From Imbricaverruca yamaguchii (Eukaryota; Arthropoda; Thecostraca; Neoverrucidae), in the NCBI GenBank assembly GCA_034440575.1, contig JAOTOL010001325.1:62001-126000 (forward strand): a stretch of 64,000 nt of DNA, read 5' to 3'. Positions 52,315 to 62,344 of the stretch are shown piece after piece. Position 1 is the first letter of the stretch. Each line of letters opens with the position of its first letter. The notes beneath the pieces are model-generated. The model was not told the origin of the DNA and ran no database searches. It worked only from the letters and a program-made list of their open reading frames with translations. A program made the position numbers and the translations under genes.

Positions 52315-54385
52315 CTTCAGTTTGCCGCCAGGTGTCACGGTGGAAGGACGTCCGTTGGAGCTCCAGCTTTCCAGATAGGTCGTTGCAGAACAGAGCAGTA
52401 CTCAAGTCTAAGCTGTGGATAGGCGTTTAGCAATTACTTCTGTGATCATATTTCATTAGTTTTTATCTGATAAGCATTTTCGTAGCACGCAAACTATGCT
52501 ATATCAACCTAGCGACGCTGCCGTGCGCCATCTTCTTTTTAGGCGAGGCCTCGTGGCTTTAGGCGTGTACTCGTCGCTTCGATTTCTGAGTAGGATATAT
52601 TACAAGTGTGTAGATTTCATAAGTACATGAGACAACATTCATACTATCCTAACATCCTTTGTTTATTTTTGTGGTGCATAGTGTGCTTGGTGTTGAAGTT
52701 TAAGATAGAGTTTAATTGGTAGTAAGTTGGTGGTATTCAAAAGTGCTGTGTGACTGTTCATTTTTCTGTCCAGCCATAAGTCATATCAAAAGGGATATTC
52801 ATATAGTTGTCTACTTGTGTAGAAGACAATTATATTAGACATTTTGTTTATTTATTTATTAAAAAAGCAAAACAATTGTTTAATAGTTTCTGCTTAGCGT
52901 ATTGCTTTTCTTGAGGTACTCAGATGATTAACTGACAGTATAGAAGGTAGCGATTTATCGTGAATGGTAGTTGGCTTTTTTTCGGTTGTTTAGCGAGTTA
53001 ATTTGAATCTAAATCTAGGCATAAGCTGCAGCGTTTAGGATGGTTTCGACCAGGATACAGGAACTAGAGGAAGAGATTAGGACCCTTAAGGCAGAGCTTT
53101 CCAAGCTCAAGGCTGCCCTTGTTGCACAGGGTAGGCAAGATAAAGCAACAAGGGGTCACTCCGTAGCAGGGACATCATATGCCCAGGTGGTCGCAGGCCA
53201 CCAGGTGGCTGAGGCTTCCCCTACTGTGGAGGTGGCTGGGATCTCTCGAGAGGGGAGTGTTAATAGTGAACAGAGGAGGGGTAGTTCTGGTAGGTCACAG
53301 GAGGGGAAGTGGCATGAGGTCAGGCGGTGGAGGATTTGGAGACGCAAGCCTAAGGAGAGGGTCAGTGAGTGGCGGGTGGCAGGTGGCAGGAGCGGGAGAA
53401 AGCCTAGCCGAACGGCCCAGCGGGCAGGCATATTAACATCAAATAGGTTCCGGGCATTGGTTGACTGCCCACAGGATAGTAGTAGTAAGGTGTCGTAGGA
53501 GGGGCACTGGCAGCTAACGCCAGGGTAGGTAAGCTCTGCCTTGAGCTCGGTTTTACATTTGTAGACAAGTGGAGCGGGTTTTGTGCATCGTGGGACCTCT
53601 ATCAGAGGGATGGCCTGCACTTCTCTGAGAAGGGGTCCATGTGTTAGGCAAAGCGTACGAGGATGTCCTTCAGGGAAACTAGGAAATGGGGTGGGGAGGG
53701 ATGAAATTGCATTGCCAGCTCAGGAATATTCCAATAGTGTCAGCCAAGGCAATAGAACCTCAAAGTCTGCAAATAGGGACAGCAGCAGTTCAAGGGGACA
53801 GAGTGATAGTTCATCTAGTGATAAAAGAACTCCTCAGTATGAAAAAGCCAAAGGTGGTTATGGAGCATTTGTTAAGTGTATGATGCTTGATGCTCAGAGT
53901 ATCCGTTCCAAATTTGATGAGTTCAGGTGTTATGTTGCTGAGGAGGAACCGGATTTTGTCTGCATTACGGAGGCATGGGTCAGTGAATGGTATTTTGGAG
54001 ATAACTTGCAGGACTATGAGATCCAGGGATACAATATGTTTTCGTGCAATAGGGGTACAGCAATGAAAGGGGGTGGTGTAATGCTCTATATGAATAGCTT
54101 ATTCAGTTCTAAAAAAGTAGCAGGTGGGAATAAAAATGTGTCTGTGGAGTCCATTTGGCTCGATGTCACTGTGGGAAAAGGCAACAGCAATACTCTTAGG
54201 ATAGGAGCTTTCTACCGATCAGGAACCGTGCCACCTCCTCAGCAGCTGGAGCTTCACAATGTGATTTGTGAGAAAATCAGTAGAAACTTTAAGAGGAAGT
54301 GCCTTATTCTTGGTGACTTTAATCTAAAAGGTTATGAAAATGCTGGTGTTGGCTCCCCATCATGCAAATTGTTTAGGAAATGCTT
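52315..54385 (+). mobile_element. CR1 LINE, 5' half (plus strand)
   Basis: The element starts CAGTTTGCCGCCAGGTG as in the minus copy, with 5' UTR to 53039, ORF1 from 53040, and ORF2 endonuclease up to the GDFN block. CR1 sequence ends at about 54385, where it joins the inverted GC block C. CR1 resumes at 57145, but with about 400 bp of endonuclease sequence represented on both sides (53985-54385 and 57150-57550, about 93% alike). Hence this is not a simple insertion of block C into one CR1. Confidence 0.88.
53040..53498 (+). pseudogene. CR1 ORF1, truncated
   Basis: The frame starts MVSTRIQELEEEIRTLKAEL and is similar to the minus-strand ORF1 through the Ser/Arg-rich linker (GRSGRKPSRTAQRAGILTSN). 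It ends at a stop because about 290 bp carrying SGNH blocks I-III are deleted at GTCGTAGGAG (about 53490). Remnants of the block V region (GMACTSLRRG, frameshifted) lie near 53610. Confidence 0.82.
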
Positions 54386-54440
54386 GACCCAAAAATGTGT
54401 CGAGGCAGCTAAAGCTCGCGCTAGGGATCCAAGCAAATGA
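53583..54440 (+). pseudogene. CR1 endonuclease frame ending in GC-block sequence
   Basis: The 285-codon frame contains an uninterrupted endonuclease N-terminal part: LDAQSIRSKFDEF, VCITEAWVSE (catalytic Glu), KNVSVESIWLDVTVGKGNSN and LILGDFNLKGYEN. After CKLFRKCL it crosses the junction into block C and ends with QKCVEAAKARARDPSK, encoded by the GC block. The SDH catalytic block is absent. The first ATG lies in the remnant of ORF1; the true ORF2 start is probably nearer 53820. Confidence 0.8.
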
Positions 54441-57015
54441 CGTCGGGGCCCAAAAGATCACATTGGACTATATAAAAAAATCCCATCGCAGCCCTTGAAA
54501 ATCGCCCTGGAGGCCCAGAAGGGTTCGCCGGGCCCCAAAAGTTTCAGCTGCTCCAAAAATCAATTCATAACCGGAATGTCACTCTGTGACAAAAATATAC
54601 TCCTTCAGTGGCCGCAGAGGCATATCAAAGGGGCAAATGCCCCCTATCCTGAGAGGCATAAGCTCCCAAGAATCGTACCGGGGCTCCAAAACTCGCGCTG
54701 GGGCCACCAAAATTCGCGTCGGTCCACCAGAATTCGCGCAGGGGTCTCCAAATAAGTACTTCGGGCTAGGGCTAGTACTTCGGGCCAGGCGAAAACTCGT
54801 TCCGAGGCTCGAAAACTTGCAATAGGAACGGCCAAAATCGCGTTGGGGGCAACAGCTAAGTACAACGCTTCCCACAAACTCAAAACTGTCCCCCAAAATA
54901 TCGCGCCCGAGACCCACAATTCCCATCGGTATTCCCGTCGAAGCTCCACAAAATTGGCGTTTAGGCTAGGCTCACACAAAAGAACAGTGTGACCACAAAA
55001 ACGAAATCGGTATCTGAAAAAAATCAAGCTGGAGCCTTCCAAAATAAGAATGCATTGAACAAAATAAATGTCCTGTTCAAGAACATGGCACTGGAGCGCC
55101 GAACATGCAACCAGATGCCTTCACAAATTGCGTATGGCACTGAAAAACATGCCGTATCTAAATAAATCGAGGTGAGATCCAAAAACGTGGCTCCGGGGAC
55201 TCGAAAAACAGGCCGGGATTCGGAATTTACAACAACAAAAAGTCCACAAAAATACCGTTGAGCCCAGAAAACTAGCGTTGGGACCCCGGAGCCACGCGCC
55301 CGGGCGCGATAAATCGCGCTGGTACTAAGAAGCACCGCACCGAAGCCACAGCATCGTACTGGAGCACCACAAATGTGCCTCAGAAGCCCCCAAAAACACA
55401 ACAGGAACCTAAGAGCATAACGGGAGCCGACAACACAACTGGCCCTCCAAAACGCAGTCTCCCAAAAAGCGACAGGGCCTTAACATACCTGGACCTCTAA
55501 AAAAAATACACAAGAAGCTCTTATGGCACATAGGTCATAAGGACGCACCAGGGCCTGAAAAGAGGCTGGGGCCACAAATGGCAACATGGTTCCCAAACGA
55601 ACAAAAGCACCGGGCGTTAAATGAAGACATCGGGATCATCGAAATCTCCCTGACACATTTTCAAAAATAATCGGTGACCAAAAAAAACAACACACTGAAA
55701 CGAGGAGGGGTTTCGAAAATGCATTAGGCCACTGCGCAGAAAGACGCAGCGGGTCCAACAAAGAACATTGAGAAAGGGCCTCGGTTCGACAGCCATTCTG
55801 AGAGGATAGCAGCAAAGATATCAGGTGCGTCAAAGCTGAACGGAATCTGCATTTCATAGCTACCAGAAAATGTGGGAGGAAAGGAATTAATGATCGGAAT
55901 TAATTACTCGACTTTTCGCAGCGAGCGCCCATACTAAGCATTGCAGCACGTCACATATGGCGCAAGTTTATCATGTGACAGTAATTAGCAAAAGGCAGAA
56001 GGCCTAGCAGAAACCGTAGCATTGCACGAGGTGTTGCGAATGCGCCGAATGCGCGCACGTGCACGGACGTTGGCGTCGTGGCGACCGGGTGATACGAACT
56101 GGAATGCCTGAAATTGGGAAATTTTACATTTCGAAGTGATGGGTAATATATTTTACATTCAAGTTAGGGGTTTACTACATTTTCCAAACTCCTTCTCGTT
56201 TTAGGGTTTGCTGCTTTTTATACACCGAAGATATTTTTACGTCAGGGCGTTTTTGAAAAACCCGATGTGCTTATTTAACCCCTGGTCCTTTTGTTCGATT
56301 TGAAACCATTTTGACTTTTGTGGTTCCAGTCACTTTTTCAGACCCTTGTGCGTTAGCATGGTCCCTGCGTGACTTGAGAGCTTCCAGTGTATATTTTTTT
56401 AGAGCTCCATGTATATTTAGTTTGGGCTGCAACGCATGTTTTGAGGCCCTGTCGCTTTTTGGGAGATTGTGTGCTTCAGAGCGTCGGTTGTGTTTTCGGC
56501 CCCCGTTGTGCTCTTAGGGTCCTGCTGTGTTTACTTGGGGATTTTAACGCAAATTTGTGGGCGTTCGGTTTTGGGACTTCGGTGCGATTTTTCTGTGTCC
56601 CAGCCTGACTCCTCCCTACCAGGCGCGTGGTTCCGGTTACCTAACGCCAGCTTTCTGGGCCCAATGCTATTTTGCGGATCTTTTTTGATTTTTTTTCTAC
56701 AAAAGTCCGAATTCCGGTCCGACATTGCGAGACCCTGGCGCCATGTATTTGTATCCTATCTTGATTTTTCGAGATTCGGTTTTTTTCGGTGGCGTACAGA
56801 ATTTGTGAAGGTAATATGTTCTGTGCTCCCGAGCCATTTTACCGACCCTGACATTGACTTTTGGGAATCCCTCCTTTTTTGGATGGCTCCGGCTTGACAT
56901 TTTCGGATACCGATCCGGTTGTTGTGGTATGTGTGTAATTTCAGCGGTATGAGTTGATTTATCAAGGGGTACCAAAATAAAACCGTAGAATTGGGTGGGG
57001 GGAGTTAGGGTTGAA
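54388..57015 (-). mobile_element. GC-rich foldback block C, inverted copy of block A
   Basis: Reverse-complemented, this block matches 3652-6280 almost base for base, with coordinates summing to about 60,664 throughout. It therefore has the same internal palindrome and core (core at about 55720-56165). Its left end is cut at the CR1 junction, whereas block A continues to about 6600. At its right end GGTTGAAA leads into 130 bp of unmatched DNA and then CR1. Divergence from A is only a few percent by eye. Confidence 0.85.
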
Positions 57016-57144
57016 ATCCGGGGAATCAGGAGAGATAGTGATAGATTAGGCCCCTGCACAGCAGAATTTAGTTGATCACTAATCATTTAATTTCGATAAG
57101 TCCCCTTTGACAAGTGTGGAGTATTGTCGAAGAGAAGTGAGGAG
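57016..57144. other. Unmatched 130-bp stretch between block C and CR1
   Basis: This sequence is absent from the left inverted segment, which joins block A directly to CR1. It ends in a GAGGAGTGA repeat (57139-57162) that blends into CR1 at GTGAGGAGTATTTTGG. It may be filler formed during rearrangement. Confidence 0.5.
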
Positions 57145-57150
57145 TGAGGA

Positions 57151-57639
57151 GTGAGTGAGGAGTATTTTGGAGATAACTTGCAGGACTATGAGATCCAGGG
57201 ATACAATATGTTTTCGTGCAATAGGTGTCCAGCAGTGAAAGGTGGTGCTGTAATGCTCTACGTGAATAGCTTATTCAGTTCTCAAAAAGTAGCAGGTGGG
57301 GATAAAAATGTGTCTGTGGAGTCCATTTGGCTTGATGTCACTGTGGGAAAAGGCAACAGCAATACACTGAGGATAGGAGCTTTCTACCGATCAGGAACCA
57401 TGCCACATTCTCAGCAACTGGAGCTTGACAAGGTGATTTGTGAGGAAATCAGTGGAAACTTTCAGAGGAAGTGCCTTATTCTTGGTGACTTTAATCTAAA
57501 AGGTTATGAAAATGCCGGTGTTGGCTCCCATCATGCAAAATGTTTAGGAAATGCCTTGAAGAGGACCTGTTCTTGCACCAGTTTGTATCGGAACCTATCA
57601 GGCATGGATCATCCTTGGACCTTGTATTCTTGGATTTAA
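57151..57639 (+). pseudogene. CR1 endonuclease, middle and C-terminal part
   Basis: The frame begins inside the domain (FGDNLQDYEIQGYNMFSCNR) and includes SVESIWLDVTVGKGNSNTLR, LILGDFNLKGYEN and a frameshifted continuation. A GRSDHN-coding sequence (GGAAGAAGTGACCATAAC) is visible at 57679-57696 in another frame. There is no genuine start codon. Confidence 0.82.
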
Positions 57640-57716
57640 GTGACTTGGTTCAAGACTTGACTGTAGGAGAAACTCCGGGAAGAAGTGACCATAACAGTTA
57701 GATTAATAAGAATAAT

Positions 57717-58283
57717 TTGGTAAAGGTTCCAAATTTCAAGAGAGAAGACATTGACTGCATGAGAGCGGCTTTAAGTGCCATAAGATGGGAAGTAGAATTC
57801 TCCAATTTAAATGCCTGTGAAATGTGGGAAAAGTTCAAATCTTATTTGAAGGAAATTCAGATTAGACATGTCCCCCAAAAGCAAACACGCAAAAGAAGGG
57901 TAGAAAAGCCAGCATGGCTTACACCAGACTTGATAAAAGCAATTAAGGCTAAGAAAACTGAATTTAGAGTGTTTAAAGAAGCTTCAAATATTGTAAATCT
58001 AAAGGTGTATCGAAAAGCTAGACACACTGTGAAGCAATAAAAAAAAGCCAGAGCAGCAAAGCGAGCAAAAGAACTGGATATGGCTAGGAACTGTAATGGG
58101 GTCAGTAAAAAGTTCTTAAGTTTCTATAAGCTGAGCAAAGTTTCTAGCACAATTGATCCACTGGAAGTAAACGAGATTACTTTGGGTGAGGATAGTGAGA
58201 TGGTTGAGGAGCTGAGCAAGCAGTTTAATTCAGTGTTTACATTGGAAGATATGACCAATCTGCCGACCGTACACCATAGTTGA
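57717..58283 (+). pseudogene. CR1 ORF2 linker region, right copy
   Basis: Two frames (57717-58040 and 58080-58283) cover KFKSYLKEIQIRHVPQKQTR, KPAWLTPDLIKAIKAKKTEF and NGVSKKFLSFYKLSK, matching the minus copy at 40658-41113. A TAA at 58038 interrupts the protein. Confidence 0.83.
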
Positions 58284-58400
58284 GTGACATGTGATCTGAT
58301 AAATGATGTTGATTTCATTGATGGTGATGTTGTTCACAATCATATCAGGAAAATAAAGCCAAACAAGCCAGCAGGACCTGACGAAATTTAGGCTAGGGTA

Positions 58401-59060
58401 TTGTGGGAAGCTGAAAAGGGACTGGCATTTCCACTTAGTATAATATTTTATAGATCAGTTTCACAAAATGAAATTCCAACCGATTGGAAAAGGGTAAATG
58501 TAGTTCATATTTTCAAGAAAGAAGAAAGAGGGAAAGTTGAAAACTATAGGCCAGTAAGTCTCACATCCCTAGTCTGCAAGGTACTCGAATCAATTATCAA
58601 GGAAGGAATAGTTAGTTATCTGGAAGGTAACAGATTGATTCAAGATACTCAACATGGGTTTAGAAAAGGACGACCATGTCTCACAAATCTCTTGGACTTC
58701 TTGAACTTCGCCACAGAACAATTTGATCAGGGCAATCAGGTTGATGTAGCATATCTTGACTTTAGTAAGGCCTTTGACAAGGTACCCCATAAACGGTTAA
58801 TGATACAGCTTCAGGCCCATGGTATTGCAGGTAGCATCTAAAAATGGATAGAGTTGTGGCTTTCAGATAGACAGCAGAGAGTGATGCTAAATGGTACAAA
58901 GTCATCATGGCAAAATGTTCTTAGTGGAGTCCCCTAGGGGTCAGTACTGGGGCCACTACTGTTCATTATATTTGTAACTAACATTGAAAGTGGCCTAAGC
59001 AGTAAAGCTTTGAAATTCGCGGATGATTTGAAGGTCTTTAGGGCAATAACAGGTCAAAAG
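58401..59060 (+). pseudogene. CR1 reverse transcriptase, right copy
   Basis: RT motifs appear in order: SQNEIPTDWKRVNVVHIFKK, NYRPVSLTSLVCKVLE, GFRKGRPCLTNL and YLDFSKAFDKVPH up to a stop at 58841, then GSVLGPLLFII and FADDLKVFRAI (58940-59055). The FADD box at 59016-59027 is intact. A stop at 58841 and another at 58936 (TAG in the segment before QGSVLG) break the frame. Confidence 0.88.
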
Positions 59061-59120
59061 GAGCATATCTCGCTGCAAAGACGAACTTGTGAAGTGGTCT
59101 GAAGAATGGCAAATTAAATT

Positions 59121-59210
59121 AAATTTTTCTAAGTGTGTGTGTTTGTGTGATTGTGGTTTTAGGGCGCATCGACCATGGTTGGTCATTTAGCGCCCAAATT
59201 TTTCTAAGTG
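59121..59210 (-). mobile_element. 60-bp tail insertion with 15-bp target duplication
   Basis: The insert 59136-59195 is flanked by identical 15-bp copies of AAATTTTTCTAAGTG (59121-59135 and 59196-59210). On the minus strand it reads GGGCGCTAAATGACCAACCA, GGTCGATGCGCCCTAAAACC, then a CACA-rich tail. The exact duplication shows target-primed insertion of little more than a 3' tail. It is the counterpart of 2905-2995. Confidence 0.92.
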
Positions 59211-59217
59211 CAAAATC

Positions 59218-59646
59218 ATGCATGTAGGTAAGCAGCATATGAAGGCTCCATACTTGATAGGTGGCAGTGCTATCAGTGACTCAACAGGAGAAGGATTTAG
59301 GTGTTATTCTAAACACAAAATTGAAATGTTTTCACTTAGATATAGAAGGCTGAGAGGAGATCTCATCGAGGTCTTTAAATTTGTCCATGATCTGGAGAGG
59401 GGATATCTTGGGGAAATGTTTGAATTGAACAGAAATGATGCAATTAGAGGTCATAAATTCAAAATTAAAGTTAACCACAGCAGAACAAGGTTAAGGCAGA
59501 CTTTCTTCACCAACAGTGTAGTAGAACACTGGAACCAGCTGCCAGAAAGCATTGTCAGTAGCAGCACATTGAACATCTTTAAAAACGGCATAGACAATCA
59601 TTATAAGAATAGAGGGCTTGCTTTTCAGTATTACAGGGAGGGCTGA
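59218..59646 (+). pseudogene. CR1 RT C-terminal end, internally deleted
   Basis: The frame joins AISDSTGEGFRCYSKHKIEM to FSLRYRRLRGDLIEVFKFVH, skipping the thumb region because of a ~255-bp deletion with an AATTG microhomology. It then continues with RTRLRQTFFTNSVVEHWNQL to the natural ORF2 stop at 59646. This supplies the true ORF2 C-terminus missing from the other copies. Confidence 0.83.
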
Positions 59647-59769
59647 TTGACAGATTTGGTGAGCAACTGGTTCAGTGTACAGAGTGCAACCAAGAAGGGC
59701 CCTTGTGGCTCATAGTTGCACTAATCTTTTATGTCTTTATGTCTTTATGTCATTTTAAACCAGATTGTA

Positions 59770-60100
59770 TAGAAAATTAGCAAAGCCACTAGACATCTAG
59801 GCAAAGCCACTAGCATTGCCATAATGATGCTTGGACACATGACCAATAGCAAAAGCACATGCATATGGAACTTGAACTGGATTCATTTTATTCTTAATGT
59901 CTGGTCAGTGTCAAATATGCACATAATCTGGTCATCAACAACAATCAGTCATTGAGATGGAGGATATACAGACTATATTTATCTTCAGAGCCAACCCATC
60001 ACACCATAAGCGTGATGGTAGGTACCTAGGTAGGTACCTACCCACCTGTATGCCCAAAGACAATGTGCATATATTCAATAATATGGGCATCACAGCCAAT
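59770..60100 (-). repeat. Dispersed AT-rich repeat, copy 2 (inverted)
   Basis: Inverted, diverged counterpart of 47500-47820. Its left end lies just beyond the CR1 tail. A local TAGGTACCTA palindrome series at 60014-60044 is expanded compared with copy 1. Confidence 0.78.
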
Positions 60101-62344
60101 AATACCCAATGTATCTGATAGCTTATGATACCATGAAAGAAAAAGTGAGCAAGAAGCTGCATGCACACTATTATAATTTATGTTCTTGAAGATAGCAAGC
60201 AGGCAGGTAGGTACTAAGCCATAGCTTACAAGAGTAGTTATACAAGGTCAGACCTTATCACCAAATAAATGAGATGACCGTTCTTCAGAAGATCCAAATT
60301 CGTAGCATCCAAGGATGTTCAGTTCAATTTTCAGTTGCGATCGACAAATATGGCAGAGGTAAGACAGTTGTGGTGCAATTGCGTGCAGTGTTGAACCCGG
60401 TGGCCAAACTCATGTGACGTCGATCTGATTCGTTTTTTGTACTTCATACCTTTTGATATATATGCAGATTTATATGGTTATCAAACAACTTGCTGATATT
60501 TAATGTGGTTTTAAAACGATTTGCTGATGTTTAATTCCCAAAGGAACGTAGATGAAGAAGTTGGTAGGCACGCTTCAACAAGTCTAGTCCATGTTTTTTT
60601 TCTTCTGATTTGTGGTCAGGGTTTCTATGTTAATACCACATAACTACCATATTTGTTTTCAAGAAGAGTTGGTATAGTTTGTATTTATTTATATTTGTAT
60701 TCTACTGCTCTTTGCTTTCTCTGCCCAGGATTAGGGCACCCAATATTGTATTTATGTCATGGGATGGCACACTTTTCGGTAAATTTACAGCTTAAGGTAA
60801 TTTCTGATCTCTCCGATTTCTTTAATGCAATGTTTAGAAGGGTGATGAACTTGTTGCGAGCATTCATTTTGGTAAGTTTGTGTTTTAAGGCATTTTATGA
60901 ATTCTTGGAATTTATCATTTCAGTGCAATGTTTATGAATGCGACTAAGATGATGGACCATTCATTTTATGTACAAATGCCTACTTTTCAGGTGGTGAGCA
61001 AAATATCACCAAAAAGGGTTTTGAATTAGGTGATATTGGACACAAATAAAAACAAAAAACAAACAAATGAAACATAGCACTAACCTAACCTTAATTTGGA
61101 AAAAGGAAACCAACACATGCATTTGAAAAATGTCAAGCAGTATATTTTCTTCTCTGATTTTTTTTCAACCTAACCGAACCTAACCTAGTCAACATAGCAG
61201 CTTAAAAAGCTCCATTTTATTTTTAATTTGTGAAATGTTTTTAGAAAAAATTCAACTTAAAACACCCAAACTAACCTAACATAACCAAACCTAGCCAATT
61301 TGTTTCTTTTACAGAGGCAAATGTTGGTACAAACTTGTCCTGTTACCACCTTAAAGCACAACAATCCTGTTAGGCTAGGTTGAGTGAAGTTTTTTCGTTT
61401 GTAAAATTTCAAGAAAATAAAATAAATAGCCTGATATTTTTCACAATTTTGTTTTTACAATTGTTTTCTCCAAAACCAGGTTACGCTATGCTAGGTTAGG
61501 TTGTGTTGTGTTTTTAATAAATTTATTTGTATGCCACGTTACCTAACTCAAAGCCAATTTAAACAGAAAATGAGTGGTATCATCATCTTTGTCACATCCA
61601 TAAACATTGCATTGGAAATATAAATTCCAAGCATTCATAAAAAAACCTAAAAGCACAAATTTACCATCCTTTCCTCTAGAAATGCATACTTATCAATTGG
61701 GAGTAAAAGTAACACCCAAAAGGACGTGGACTTAGGCAATGTAGCATCAAACAAAGTTCAAGAAAGATGTAAGATAACCTTGCATAACCTGGCCCTACTT
61801 TCCATGCAGGACATGAATTGCTTTTAATTCAAATTCTCAATCAAATTTCTGGGTAAGTATTTTCAACTTAAAAATCTAACCTAACCTAATCTAAACTGGC
61901 ATGAACTCTTTTTTTTGTATAATTTTTTCCCTAATTTTGCTTTCTCCAAATTTGGTTTTTCCTCACAACAAAGCCTAATGTCTCCTGACTTAACCACACC
62001 TGACCCCTTTGCATTCTTCATGGAGGTAAAATGTGTGGAAAACTTGTCTGGTGGTTACCTTAAACCGCAATATTGCATGGCTTTTTGGGTCATTTTTCAG
62101 TTTATGGTAATCCCTGACTACTTTTAATTTCTTTCTTTTAATGCAGTATTCATTAATGCGCTGAACATGATGTGACCACTAATTTCCTCTGGAGATGCAT
62201 ACTTTTCAATTGGGAGGTTAAATGACACCCAAAAAGGGACACCTAAATAGGTTCTTTGAACCATATGTTGTATGCTTTGCAGTGCTGCTCCATCCACTTC
62301 CAACTCCAACGCTGATCAAACTTCAGGAGCGCATCCATCTCCAA
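60101..62344. repeat. AT-rich interval with dispersed repeats and CCTAA motifs
   Basis: No gene is recognised. The parts 60780-61040, 61600-61760 and 62030-62250 resemble each other and 34860-35140. Clusters of CCTAA or TTAGG occur at 61082-61092, 61169-61190, 61270-61292, 61370-61382, 61489-61502 and 61865-61885, for example CTAACCTAACCTAATCTAA. The 94-codon frame 60653-60937 falls in one of the repeats. Confidence 0.6.

Larger units (their letters stand above)
57145..59751 (+). mobile_element. CR1 LINE, 3' half (plus strand), right inverted copy
   Basis: The sequence runs from mid-endonuclease through linker, RT and 3' UTR to a (TTTATGTC)n tail at 59727-59751. From 58467 to the tail it is the inverted counterpart of 2104-3651. 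It shares the 60-bp tail insertion at 59136-59195 but has a ~255-bp deletion near 59320 that removes the RT C-terminal region kept on the left. Stops and frameshifts at several points make it inactive. Confidence 0.9.
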
